DNA of 64,000 nt from JANQJA01 sp040880285 (GTDB lineage: Bacteria; Pseudomonadota; Gammaproteobacteria; Pseudomonadales; Azotimanducaceae): NCBI GenBank assembly GCA_040880285.1, contig JBBDIT010000052.1, forward strand, positions 1 to 64,000, in the 5' to 3' direction. Positions 43,636 to 52,322 of this stretch are shown one piece after another (position 1 is the stretch's first letter; every line of letters starts with the position of its first letter). The translations under genes were made by a program, and so were the position numbers. The notes below the pieces were generated by a model. That model saw nothing but the letters and a program-made list of their open reading frames with translations, was not told the DNA's origin and did no database searches.

Positions 43636-44406
43636 TTACAGTTCAGCGCAGATGTGACCACCATCCACCACAATGGTGGAGCCTGTCATATAACTCGAGG
43701 CATCCGACGCGAGTAACAATAAGGGGCCGTCGAGATCCTCAAATTCGCCATAACGCCGCATGGGAATACCTTTCCTGAATGTCTCCGAGCGATCGCTCTC
43801 GAGTAGCACCCGGCTGACATCCGTCAGGATATAACCGGGGGCAAGGGCATTGACCCTGACGCCGAACTTCGCACCTTCCAGCGCCATGACTTCAGTCGCC
43901 TTGATGAGTGCAGCTTTGGAAACCGCATACGGAAACTGCCCCTTGATCGTCCGGAATGCGGTGATGGATGCAATATTGATAATATTGCCACCACCCTGGC
44001 CACTCGCTGCTACTCGCTCGGTATACAGCTTGCTCATTCGCCAGACGGCTTTGAGATTGGTATCGAGGACATGATCCCAGTCTTCTTCGTCGATCATGGT
44101 GTAGGTTTTCGCGCCGGCTTCGACCCCCGCATTGTTGATCACCACATCAATCGGCCCAAAAGCAGCTTCTGCATCATCCAGAAACTTTTCCATGCTATCC
44201 GGTACCTTGACGTCAAGGGCAAGACCCAGGGCCTTACCACCGGCCTGCCTGACTGCTTCAGCGCGGGCCTCAATCTTGTCGGTGCGCCTGGCTCCTAACA
44301 CCACGCTGGCGCCTGCCTCGGCAAGAATTCCGGCAAAATGATGTCCGAATCCGGACGAGGCTCCGGTAATTACGACATTTTTGCCGTGCATTGCAAAACG
44401 ATCCAT
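43636..44406 (-). CDS. SDR family oxidoreductase
   Basis: This 256-residue classical short-chain dehydrogenase has the cofactor motif VVITGASSGFGHHFAG, the structural VINNAGVEAG, and catalytic Ser in IINIASITAFRTIKG with FPYAVSKAALIKATE. The C-terminal MTGSTIVVDGGHICAEL is standard. Three or more SDR genes lie in this window; this one has no operon partner. AAGGC lies upstream but no strong ribosome-binding site is visible. The substrate is unknown. Confidence 0.88.
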   Translation of the reverse strand: MDRFAMHGKNVVITGASSGFGHHFAGILAEAGASVVLGARRTDKIEARAEAVRQAGGKALGLALDVKVPDSMEKFLDDAEAAFGPIDVVINNAGVEAGAKTYTMIDEEDWDHVLDTNLKAVWRMSKLYTERVAASGQGGGNIINIASITAFRTIKGQFPYAVSKAALIKATEVMALEGAKFGVRVNALAPGYILTDVSRVLLESDRSETFRKGIPMRRYGEFEDLDGPLLLLASDASSYMTGSTIVVDGGHICAEL

Positions 44407-44525
44407 AGAACAATCCCACTGTAATAAGGCGGTTATGTCACCATATTGACCAGCACCATAGCAAGCGAGCCACTAAACCATTTCTGCTTACCAGCGTCTT
44501 ATAACCATGATCCTTTTCTCGCCTG

Positions 44526-45854
44526 ATGATTACCTCTGCCAGCGTCAACCGCCACACCATGCATTCGGATAAATTCACCACACTCGAAAATCGGAAGAAA
44601 GCGGATCTTATCCGGATGAAACGATTGGCGACCGGTCTTTTATTGTTGATGACAACGATCTATATCGTGACGCGTTTTTTTCACGGTCAGTTTGTCTGGC
44701 TCGGATTCGTCGAGGCAACTGCCGAGGCCGCCATGATTGGCGCACTGGCAGACTGGTTCGCTGTGACGGCCCTGTTTCGACACCCCATGGGACTCAAGAT
44801 TCCACATACTGCGATCATCCCTTCGCGCAAAAACGCCATCGCACATCAATTTGGTGTCTTTGTGCAACAGAATTTCCTGTCAGAAGAAGTGATTTCCGAG
44901 AAAATCCGCTCCATGGAACTGAGCCTTCGTGTGGCGAACTGGATCTCGAAACCAGACAATGCGCGTGCAGTGGCCGATCAGGTGACCACGGGGCTAGCGG
45001 GAGTTGTGAGGGTCATAGGCGATGCCGAAGTTCAACAGATGATTGAACGTCAGCTCGCCGCTCGTATTCGATCCACCTCATTTTCCCCGATCATTGGTGA
45101 CATTTTGACTTTCATTACCTCCGGTCGAAGACAACAGGAGCTCTTTGATGGCGCCGTGAGAGTCGGGATGTACCTGTTGGAGGACAGCGACGCCGATATC
45201 AGGTCAACGGTTACGCGCGAAACGCCCTGGTGGTTCCCCGCTTCCGTCGACAAGGCCATCTATCATCGCATCGTGCGAAGTGTCAGTAAGATGTTGTATG
45301 AAATGCAGGTCGATATTTATCACCCGATGCGGATTCGGCTTGTGGAGATGATGAACGAATTCATGGAAGACCTGAAGCATTCACCGGATATCCAACAGAA
45401 AGAAACGTCGCTGAAGGAGGACTTGCTAAAAGAACCGGCCGTCCGTGACTTTACTATTTCTCTCTGGGCCGATATCAAACAAGCCATGCTTGAACAGAGT
45501 GAAACGCCGTCTGCCGAATTGCGACGCGCCATCGAAGAGTCGGTAGTGCGCTTCGGCCAATCGATTCTTGAGGACAAGTCACTAGCGGGAAAAATTGATG
45601 GCTGGGCCGAGGACAGCGCAAGATACCTGATTCGAACCTACGGCCACGAGGTCGCTGACCTCATCACCGCAACCATTGAAGATTGGGATCCAGAGGCTAC
45701 CTCAGAGCGCATCGAAATCCAGATAGGCCGAGACCTGCAGTTTATTCGCATCAACGGAACCGTCGTCGGTGGCCTCGCGGGTCTTGTGATCCACACTCTG
45801 TCAATCCTGCCCGCCGGACTGGGTCTATCGGCTACGAGCTTGTCGCCGTTTTAA
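44526..45854 (+). CDS. DUF445 family membrane protein
   Basis: This 442-residue protein matches the DUF445/YjiN family. One hydrophobic segment (about residues 36-55) leads into a re-entrant/second segment with the hallmark VEATAEAAMIGALADWFAVT, followed by ALFRHPMGLKIPHTAIIPSR and KNAIAHQFGVFVQQNFL. A long helical stretch follows. A final hydrophobic segment (FIRINGTVVGGLAGLVIHTL) closes the protein. Its role is unknown; the family is widespread in Proteobacteria. The start is uncertain (ATG 44526 or ATG 44559). Its last 23 bases overlap the convergent kinase gene. Confidence 0.85.
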   Translation: MITSASVNRHTMHSDKFTTLENRKKADLIRMKRLATGLLLLMTTIYIVTRFFHGQFVWLGFVEATAEAAMIGALADWFAVTALFRHPMGLKIPHTAIIPSRKNAIAHQFGVFVQQNFLSEEVISEKIRSMELSLRVANWISKPDNARAVADQVTTGLAGVVRVIGDAEVQQMIERQLAARIRSTSFSPIIGDILTFITSGRRQQELFDGAVRVGMYLLEDSDADIRSTVTRETPWWFPASVDKAIYHRIVRSVSKMLYEMQVDIYHPMRIRLVEMMNEFMEDLKHSPDIQQKETSLKEDLLKEPAVRDFTISLWADIKQAMLEQSETPSAELRRAIEESVVRFGQSILEDKSLAGKIDGWAEDSARYLIRTYGHEVADLITATIEDWDPEATSERIEIQIGRDLQFIRINGTVVGGLAGLVIHTLSILPAGLGLSATSLSPF

Positions 45855-47256
45855 AGCCACTGTATTTGGGCTGGTCGATCGCAATCTGGTTGACTACCGT
45901 TTGCCTCAAATGATGCTTTAGCGCGTCATCCTCCAGCGGCTGGGATCCGTCCCGAAGCGCATTGACCAATCGCCATTTTAGGCTCGCAAGACTGTCGGTT
46001 GCACTGTAATTGTCGGTTGCACCGTAAATCGCCCGTAACCTCTCAAGCTCAGCTCGCTTGTGTTGTCCTCCAAGTTCCATTTCCCGGAGCACGATATCAA
46101 GGGAATTTCCCGCAACCCGCGCCATGAAGTTGATTCGTGCCTCTGTTGCCGCCATCACATCGGCCCGCAGAAAATCACGCACGCTGGCTACAAGTTCATC
46201 TGCCCTGGGCATATCTACCTGCTGATGCGTGTCGAAAGGTGAAACCAGCGTTACATCACCCGGTATAAGAAGATTAACGCAATCCACCTGGCACTCCGAA
46301 GTACGCCGGCCTATTGCGGGTCGCTCAACCGTCTTGTCGGGCCCATTGCGATAGTGCTCAGCCATGGAAAGACAACCTACCGACCACCAGAAAGAACCAA
46401 ATACCTCCCAGAACCTGACATGCTGCGGATCAACCTTGCGGCCGGACTCTTCTTCATAGCCGGCAAACAACTCCTCGTAGCTGCCAAATCCCCCCACCGG
46501 CTTATCGCCGCCAAAGCGCCAGGAATTGACGCAGATCCATCCTAGGTCCCGCATGGGATCACCAATATGTGCAAGCTCCCAGTCGAGCACAGCCACCATT
46601 CCGTGTTGGTCAATCATAAAGTTGCCATTACGAAAGTCGTTGTGCACCAGCGCTGGTTCAAATTGCGTCGGCAAATGATCGAGCAACCAACGAGCCGTAT
46701 AATCGATCATTGGCTGGGGCGTATCGAGACTTTTGTAGTTGTCCCAGGTGGTATTGATGAAGTCATAAGGCGACACGACCGCAAGATGCTTATCGAGTCC
46801 CGTCGATTGTAGGTCAATGCCATGAATACGCGCCATCACGCGTCCGCACTCGCGGGCAAGGCCAGATCGTACGCCGGCAAATTGATCAGCTCGTACGATA
46901 CGTGCACCAAGCGCCTCGCCTTCAAGCCACTCCATGATAAAACCATCGCCGAGCTCGTCATCGGGCGTCAGGACATAATAGACTTCCGGTTCCGGTACGC
47001 CTGCCGCCCGCGCGCACTGCATTAAAAGCGCTTCCGCCGCCGGTCCCGGATGACCGGGAGCCGATTCGATATGCAGGCCACCCGGCGTACGGCGCAATGC
47101 CAGGCGTTTCTCACCGGCACCGGTTCCAATCACGATTCGATAGGTTTCCTGACTGGCGCCACCAGACAGCCTTTCAACCGACCGGAGTTCTCGGAACCCG
47201 GCTATTTTTTTCGCGAGGACGCGATCAAGCTTTGCGTGGATTTCTCCGGTCGCCAC
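45832..47256 (-). CDS. APH-fold phosphotransferase resembling the kinase half of ACAD10/ACAD11
   Basis: The 474 residues form an aminoglycoside-phosphotransferase-fold kinase. The catalytic loop is VHNDFRNGNFMIDQHGM and the metal site LDWELAHIGDPMRDLGWICV, the pattern seen in the kinase domain of human ACAD10/11 and in LvaA-like bacterial proteins. The C-terminal 120 residues are an additional helical domain with a short duplicated segment, NYSATDS after GATD, from an 18-bp repeat. It is separated from the upstream acyl-CoA dehydrogenase gene by 1 base. In the known pathway such a kinase phosphorylates a 4-hydroxyacyl-CoA. It overlaps the DUF445 gene by 23 bases. Confidence 0.8.
   Translation of the reverse strand: MATGEIHAKLDRVLAKKIAGFRELRSVERLSGGASQETYRIVIGTGAGEKRLALRRTPGGLHIESAPGHPGPAAEALLMQCARAAGVPEPEVYYVLTPDDELGDGFIMEWLEGEALGARIVRADQFAGVRSGLARECGRVMARIHGIDLQSTGLDKHLAVVSPYDFINTTWDNYKSLDTPQPMIDYTARWLLDHLPTQFEPALVHNDFRNGNFMIDQHGMVAVLDWELAHIGDPMRDLGWICVNSWRFGGDKPVGGFGSYEELFAGYEEESGRKVDPQHVRFWEVFGSFWWSVGCLSMAEHYRNGPDKTVERPAIGRRTSECQVDCVNLLIPGDVTLVSPFDTHQQVDMPRADELVASVRDFLRADVMAATEARINFMARVAGNSLDIVLREMELGGQHKRAELERLRAIYGATDNYSATDSLASLKWRLVNALRDGSQPLEDDALKHHLRQTVVNQIAIDQPKYSGFKTATSS
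45993..46028. repeat. 18-bp tandem duplication in the kinase gene
   Basis: Two adjacent copies of tgtcggttgcactgtaat differ at two bases. They are in frame, giving the duplicated GATDNYSATDS part of the protein. Confidence 0.85.
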
Positions 47257-47257
47257 G

Positions 47258-48529
47258 CTAGTTCTCTCTTACGCCCTTGGGGGATTGCTGTTTCATGTAA
47301 CCGAACATATAACCGGCGATGCGACGAATCTGGATTTCCTCTGCGCCTTCGGTAATTCGGTAGCGCCGATGGTGCCTGTAAATATGTTCAAACGGCTTGT
47401 GTCTCGAATAACCCAGGCCACCATGGACTTGCATCGCCCGGTCCGCGGCTTCGCAACACAGCCTGTTGGCATAGTAATTACACATTGAAACTTTGTCAGA
47501 GACCTTGAAATTGCCATGCACATCCATACTCCAGGCAGTTTTATGAATCAGCGCCCGCAACATTTCACATTGAGTCTGGAGCTCCGCAAGCGGAAACTGG
47601 ATCGCCTGGTTAGTCGACAAGGGTTTGCCGAATGGCTTTCGCTCCATCGCATACTTTACCGACTCATTGATGCAATACTGCGCAGCACCCAGGCTCGAAG
47701 CAGCCTGGCGAATGCGATTTTCGTTAAAAAAGTGCTGCACGATCTGGAGGCCACGACCCTCGCCACCAAAAATCGCTTCATCGGTGACATAGACATCGGA
47801 CAATGAAACACGGCCATGGTCAGTCGGCATGTTAAAGGTCCACAACATCTCTTCAACCTTGAAGCCGTTGGAGTTGGTGGGGACAAGGAAAGCGGTAATG
47901 CCATCACCATCACCGGCGCTACCGCTGGTGCGAGCCAGAATCATATCGTATGCCGCCCTGTGTATACCGGTATTCCAGGTCTTAACACCGTTAATGCGCC
48001 AGCCATCACCATCCCGGACACCGGTTGTTTCCATGTGCGTGGCGTCCGAGCCATGGTCCGGTTCAGTGATACCGAACGCAAATCCACGCTTGCCTTCCAA
48101 CAACGCAGGAACCCATTCTTCTTTTTGTGCTTCAGTCCCGTATTCCAACATCAGTAACAATCCCACGTTGTTACCAACGATTGAATGCTCGTTCTGCAAG
48201 TCATTGTGGAGTCCGAGCCCTTTGGCGGCGAGATGTTCGCGAATGATGGCCATCCCGAGATTCGTACCATTTTTGCCACCATATTCATCAGAGATCGGAT
48301 AACGATAATGGCCGGCCGCATCGGCGCGCCGTCGTGCTTCAGCAAGGAGCGCCTCCCACTCTTCGTTGGGCAGACCACCACGATCCCAATCCGTCCGCGC
48401 ATCCTCGCGCCTGTGGTCAAAGAACCTGATGTTATCGTTCTGTTGCTCAAGCGGCTTGATTTCCGAGGCGATAAAATCATCCAGCTCCTTAAGGTATGTC
48501 TGGATTTCACTGGGTATATCAAAGTCCAT
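47258..48529 (-). CDS. Acyl-CoA dehydrogenase (ACAD10/11-like)
   Basis: This 423-residue flavoprotein of the acyl-CoA dehydrogenase family has the substrate/FAD segment FAFGITEPDHGSDATHMETT, the central VKTWNTGIHRAAYDMILART, an RKPFGKPLSTNQAIQFPLAE helix and a C-terminal MQVHGGLGYSRHKPFEHIYR with RITEGAEEIQIRRIAGYMFG. It belongs to the ACAD10/11 or FadE-like branch. It lies 1 base upstream of the kinase gene, as expected for a split form of the eukaryotic kinase-dehydrogenase fusion. It would either dehydrogenate acyl-CoA or eliminate the phosphate from a 4-phosphoacyl-CoA. The start is ATG 48529. Confidence 0.88.
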   Translation of the reverse strand: MDFDIPSEIQTYLKELDDFIASEIKPLEQQNDNIRFFDHRREDARTDWDRGGLPNEEWEALLAEARRRADAAGHYRYPISDEYGGKNGTNLGMAIIREHLAAKGLGLHNDLQNEHSIVGNNVGLLLMLEYGTEAQKEEWVPALLEGKRGFAFGITEPDHGSDATHMETTGVRDGDGWRINGVKTWNTGIHRAAYDMILARTSGSAGDGDGITAFLVPTNSNGFKVEEMLWTFNMPTDHGRVSLSDVYVTDEAIFGGEGRGLQIVQHFFNENRIRQAASSLGAAQYCINESVKYAMERKPFGKPLSTNQAIQFPLAELQTQCEMLRALIHKTAWSMDVHGNFKVSDKVSMCNYYANRLCCEAADRAMQVHGGLGYSRHKPFEHIYRHHRRYRITEGAEEIQIRRIAGYMFGYMKQQSPKGVREN

Positions 48530-48670
48530 AATGGTTCACTCACTGTTTTAAAATTATCTGGTGACGACGGTATTGCCGGTAGATGCTGCCAGGCACCCAG
48601 CATACTAATGGTTTATGGCATAATTCCAGCATTGGCACGATCCGGGCTCATATGTGGAGAAAATGAACGA

Positions 48671-49999
48671 ATGAATGCACCCCCAGCAGCTGCAATCTGG
48701 CCATTCCTGCCGGCAAAGAGCCTGATTAACCTGTCCCATGCCAGCGGTTCATACCTATACCTCAAAGACGGCTCAAAAATTCTGGACGCCGCTGGCGGGG
48801 CCATTGTCACGAATATTGGCCACGGCCGGGTTGAAGTTGCCGACGCCATACACCAGGCCATTATCAACGCGACCTATGTAGTACCACCCTGGCTGACACC
48901 CGAGCGGGAAGCACTTGTGCATGAGCTCTGTGAGCACTGGTTACCACCGCACCTGTCAAGAATTCACCTGACTTCAGGCGGCTCCGAGGGTAACGAATCG
49001 GCCATCAAGATTGCTGTGCAGTATCATGCCAGCAAAAACCAACCGGACCGCAATGTTATCCTGGCACGCAGCGTCTCTTATCACGGTACTACCATCAGTA
49101 CTGCCGCGATATCCGGCCATCCGGCCCGAAAAAAAGGCCTCGAGGGTATCCTGAATGATTACCCGCGCATTGAGACGCCCTACCCCTTACGTTGCCCGTT
49201 AGGACAACATCATCCTGATGCAACTGATTATTACATCAAGAACCTTACCGAAACCATCGAGCGAGTCGGACCGTCAAATATAGCCGCACTCATTGCCGAG
49301 CCAATGAACGGTTCCAGTGGTGGTGCGATCACGCCACCACCCGGCTACTGGCAAAGGGCCCAGGAAGTGTTGAAAGAACACGGAATCCTGCTCATCATGG
49401 ATGAAGTCATGACCGGATTCGGACGTACCGGGGAAAAATTCGGCTGCGATCTCTATGATATCGAAGCTGACCTGCTGGTCAGTGGCAAGGGCCTTGCAGG
49501 TGGCTATGCCGCTATTTGCGGCGTGTATAGCCGCGCTGAAATCGCAAATACCATTGCCAGCGCGGGTAATGAAATCATGTTCCACACGTTCGCCGCCCTC
49601 CCCCAGTCCTGCGCCGCCGCCACCAAAGTGTTGTCGATTCTGAGAGAAGAAGATCTCGTTACCCGCACGAAGAAAGTCGGTGCCGCACTCAAGGAAAGGT
49701 TGATCGCACAATTTGGACAACATCCATTGGTCGCAGAGATTCGTGGCGAGGGGCTACTGATCGGTTTTGAAATCGTCAAGGATCGGGAGACGCTGAAACC
49801 ATTTGACAAGGAAGATGGCGTGACCAACAAGATGGTTGCAGCGGCCATGCAAGCAGGCGCTTTCTTTTATCCCGGTGGAACTGGCGATGTTCGCGACATC
49901 GTTTGTATCGGTGCGCCCATGATTATCGGTGATGAAGAGATGGACATCATGGCAAATGCCATGTCAAGCGCACTGGACAAAGTGTTGGCATCCATGTGA
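48671..49999 (+). CDS. Class III aminotransferase
   Basis: This 442-residue PLP enzyme is of the class III (omega-aminotransferase) fold. It has a LKDGSKILDAAGGAIVTNIG entry segment, the substrate/PLP-binding ILLIMDEVMTGFGRTGEKFG and the Schiff-base lysine in DLLVSGKGLAGGYAA. The C-terminal IRGEGLLIGFEIV is usual. The frame is open far upstream, but ATG 48671 is the start: codons from 48185 to 48670 lie antisense to an acyl-CoA dehydrogenase gene. GGAG lies 11 bases before the ATG. It would transfer an amino group from an omega-amino acid or amine to pyruvate or 2-oxoglutarate. The substrate is not assigned. Confidence 0.9.
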   Translation: MNAPPAAAIWPFLPAKSLINLSHASGSYLYLKDGSKILDAAGGAIVTNIGHGRVEVADAIHQAIINATYVVPPWLTPEREALVHELCEHWLPPHLSRIHLTSGGSEGNESAIKIAVQYHASKNQPDRNVILARSVSYHGTTISTAAISGHPARKKGLEGILNDYPRIETPYPLRCPLGQHHPDATDYYIKNLTETIERVGPSNIAALIAEPMNGSSGGAITPPPGYWQRAQEVLKEHGILLIMDEVMTGFGRTGEKFGCDLYDIEADLLVSGKGLAGGYAAICGVYSRAEIANTIASAGNEIMFHTFAALPQSCAAATKVLSILREEDLVTRTKKVGAALKERLIAQFGQHPLVAEIRGEGLLIGFEIVKDRETLKPFDKEDGVTNKMVAAAMQAGAFFYPGGTGDVRDIVCIGAPMIIGDEEMDIMANAMSSALDKVLASM

Positions 50000-50006
50000 C
50001 TCGCGG

Positions 50007-50735
50007 CTAGACGGGTGGCAACCCTTTGTGTCCAGCCAGCATCCACCTGACCATTGGCAGGTGTTGTCGTCCTTCAAAAATTTCCTCCTCACAGACGAAG
50101 GTCGGTGAATTAAGTACACCGCCTGCCAGCAAGCGATTTTGCAGCTCCTCAAGCGCCCTTCGGCTCTCATCGCCTGTCGCAAACGATCCAAACTCTCTGA
50201 CTTCCAGGCCATCGTTCATCAAACCATCGCTCTTCCAACCATCGTTCTTCCAACCATCGTTCTTCCAACGCTCCTGTTCCAGCAGCGCGATGACCACCTC
50301 CACCTGATCCACCGCTAAACCATCCACAAAAGCGGCTCTGAACGCACGTTTAACGTAATCGCTGGCGGATATTCTGTGAGCGTTCAGGAATAGCAAACCA
50401 AGGTTCAGGATCGTCGAGTCAAACTGTCGCTCGCCGGCCTCGACACGGATCCCAAGGCGCTCACAATTCCGCTCGAGTTCACGCCGTGCCCACTTTCGTC
50501 TCGCGGCCTGGCGCCTGGCCTTATACCTGGCCAGTGGATCAAGGGTACCCGGCGCCGGCTGCCGTTCTGACAGGCGTTTGGTACCCCCTGACAATGGCAA
50601 CCAGTCGATCCGGATGCCAAATTCGTCTTCGAGCGATGAGATGGGCGTGATGCCGACACACGTGGGCAGGCTCGCAAAGTCGATGCAGACCGTTAACTCG
50701 CGTGAAAACAATTCCACATCATCCGGAAGCGTCAC
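50007..50735 (-). CDS. Diverged DsbA-fold / HCCA-isomerase-like protein with tandem repeat
   Basis: The 242 residues align by layout with the neighbouring 221-residue protein: strand ELTVCIDFASLPTCVG, a helical insert of about 100 residues, and a C-terminal thioredoxin-like half NSPTFVCEEEIFEGRQHLPM with a cis-Pro. It is thus of the 2-hydroxychromene-2-carboxylate isomerase/GST-kappa group. The motif that holds the glutathione-activating serine is altered (SLPTCVG in place of SPYAFVA). About two-thirds along, the repeat WKNDGWKNDGWKSDGLMNDG comes from four 15-bp units. It overlaps the next gene by 4 bases, in an operon with an SDR. It may be a non-catalytic partner. Confidence 0.7.
   Translation of the reverse strand: MTLPDDVELFSRELTVCIDFASLPTCVGITPISSLEDEFGIRIDWLPLSGGTKRLSERQPAPGTLDPLARYKARRQAARRKWARRELERNCERLGIRVEAGERQFDSTILNLGLLFLNAHRISASDYVKRAFRAAFVDGLAVDQVEVVIALLEQERWKNDGWKNDGWKSDGLMNDGLEVREFGSFATGDESRRALEELQNRLLAGGVLNSPTFVCEEEIFEGRQHLPMVRWMLAGHKGLPPV
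50209..50268. repeat. 15-bp tandem repeat in the DsbA-fold gene
   Basis: Four units (ccatcgttcatcaaa, ccatcgctcttccaa, then two identical ccatcgttcttccaa) follow without spacers. They are in frame and encode a WKNDG-type pentapeptide four times. The two central copies are identical, consistent with a recent expansion. Confidence 0.92.
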
Positions 50736-51397
50736 AGGACCGTTACGCTATCATAGGCAATGTCCGGCAGCGGGCCGGGACGACCCGACAAGTGCCAGCG
50801 AACCCTGGGCAGGTGCTCGCGCCCAAAGTACATTTCATCATCAATTACATAGGTGGGGACGCCGAAGTAACCCTTATCGAGAATCTCTTCCTGCAGCGCA
50901 TCGTGGTAGCGCCTGCCTTCCCCTACAAGGTAGGAATCAAAACCATCCACACTTGCACCCACCGCTACCAGCACGTCGGCAATAACATTAGCATCCTCAA
51001 TATCCAGCGCTCGCTTCCAGAAGCGCTCAAATACCACATCCGTATAGCGTTTCAGCACATCATGACCATACTGTTTAGCCCAGAGCATACCGATAGCAGC
51101 AAGGGAGGAGTCCCAGATCTTTTGCGTACCTCTTAGTACCAGGCCACGATGCCTGGCATATCGCCTTGCGTCCATATAAGCATACTTGACAGCAGCCCAC
51201 TGGCGCTCGGACCTGTTATTCTCAACCACCTTACCGGCATCGTTGGTTTTAGCTGTCCCGAGGTAACTGCCAATATTCAAGGTCAACGGATACCAGTCGA
51301 TCTCGATACCGAAAGCGTCTTCCAGTGCGTAGGTCGGGTCCCTGGCAACAAAGGCGTAGGGACTCTTGTAGTCTATATAGACCGCCAGCGCCGACAT
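50732..51397 (-). CDS. HCCA-isomerase/GST-kappa-like DsbA-fold protein
   Basis: This 221-residue protein starts with the family motif VYIDYKSPYAFVARDPTYAL, in which the serine activates glutathione. An all-helical insert (about 60-150) follows, then a closing GVPTYVIDDEMYFGREHLPR with the cis-Pro of the thioredoxin fold. HCCA isomerases isomerise aromatic pyruvate adducts with glutathione in naphthalene-type degradation. Many relatives are glutathione-dependent oxidoreductases of unknown role. No aromatic-degradation genes surround it. It is the middle gene of a three-gene unit (SDR, this, diverged paralogue) with overlaps of 1 and 4 bases. Confidence 0.8.
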   Translation of the reverse strand: MSALAVYIDYKSPYAFVARDPTYALEDAFGIEIDWYPLTLNIGSYLGTAKTNDAGKVVENNRSERQWAAVKYAYMDARRYARHRGLVLRGTQKIWDSSLAAIGMLWAKQYGHDVLKRYTDVVFERFWKRALDIEDANVIADVLVAVGASVDGFDSYLVGEGRRYHDALQEEILDKGYFGVPTYVIDDEMYFGREHLPRVRWHLSGRPGPLPDIAYDSVTVL

Positions 51398-52239
51398 TAA
51401 ATCTGAGAGTAGCCGGAACCTTTGGATTCAACGCCACGCCCCCTGGCACCATCGATCCAGCCGAACTCCTTGAGGATTTCCTGGCTGTAGGTGACGCGCC
51501 CATTGACCTTCTCCGGCGCTTCACTGGCCAGTAGCAAGGCTGCCTTTGCCATAATTTCAGGCGGCTCACCACGCGGATCATCCATCCCCTCTACCAACTT
51601 GTGATACACGGTGCCAGGGGTCGGCACGACCTGGGACGGAGAGAAACAGGTGACTGCAATATTATGGTTGGCGACTTCCTGCGCCAGACCCTGGGTGAAA
51701 CGTTCCAGCGCGGCCTTCGAGGCGCCATACATGGTGCCACCACGACCTTCCGTCGTGTAGGGTCCTCGACCGGGTCCAATCGCGGCGCCGGAGGAGATAT
51801 TGATAATGGCACCGCTGTTTCTTTCCATCATGCCGGGCAACACAAACTTCGACAACATGAATGGACCGTGGACGTTAACAGCAAACGCGCGCATCCATCG
51901 ATTTACATCATAGTCAACCACAGGCACGTAATAGTTGAGCGCCGCATTGTTCACCAGAATATCCACCTGTCCGAAGATTTGCGAAGCTTCATCTACAAGG
52001 TGCCGACAATCTGCTTCTGCCGAGACATTGGCCGCGACTGCAATCGTGTTGCCACCGGCATCCTTGATTCGCTGGACCGTACTTGAAAGAGATCCTTCCA
52101 ACATGTGATCGCCCTCATTCAAGGTCCTCGCAGCACAGACTACATTCGCGCCCTCTGCAGCGAACAGTTCCGCGATTGCCTGGCCTATCCCCCGGCTTGC
52201 GCCGGTGACGATGGCAGTTTTACCCGATAGCTTGCCCAT
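51397..52239 (-). CDS. SDR family oxidoreductase
   Basis: This protein of about 280 residues is a classical short-chain dehydrogenase. The cofactor motif is AIVTGASRGIGQAIAELFA, with NNAALNYYVPV as the structural motif and catalytic Ser in IINISSGAAIG plus YGASKAALERFTQGLA. The in-frame ATG (MGKLSGKTAIV) at 52239 has GAGGG a few bases upstream and is preferred to TTG 52266. It is the first gene of a three-gene unit with two DsbA-fold proteins and could supply or remove the carbonyl that they act on. The substrate is not known. Confidence 0.88.
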   Translation of the reverse strand: MGKLSGKTAIVTGASRGIGQAIAELFAAEGANVVCAARTLNEGDHMLEGSLSSTVQRIKDAGGNTIAVAANVSAEADCRHLVDEASQIFGQVDILVNNAALNYYVPVVDYDVNRWMRAFAVNVHGPFMLSKFVLPGMMERNSGAIINISSGAAIGPGRGPYTTEGRGGTMYGASKAALERFTQGLAQEVANHNIAVTCFSPSQVVPTPGTVYHKLVEGMDDPRGEPPEIMAKAALLLASEAPEKVNGRVTYSQEILKEFGWIDGARGRGVESKGSGYSQI

Positions 52240-52322
52240 GACATTCCCTCTTTTAATTGGCTCCAACGGTAGCGTAAGCTAACTTTTCTGCAAGTACATC
52301 GTCAATTGGAAGTCAGTAATCA

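Noticed and set aside
48185..48670. N-terminal extension of the class III aminotransferase
   Set aside because: These codons are antisense to an acyl-CoA dehydrogenase gene and have no family match; the family start is at 48671.
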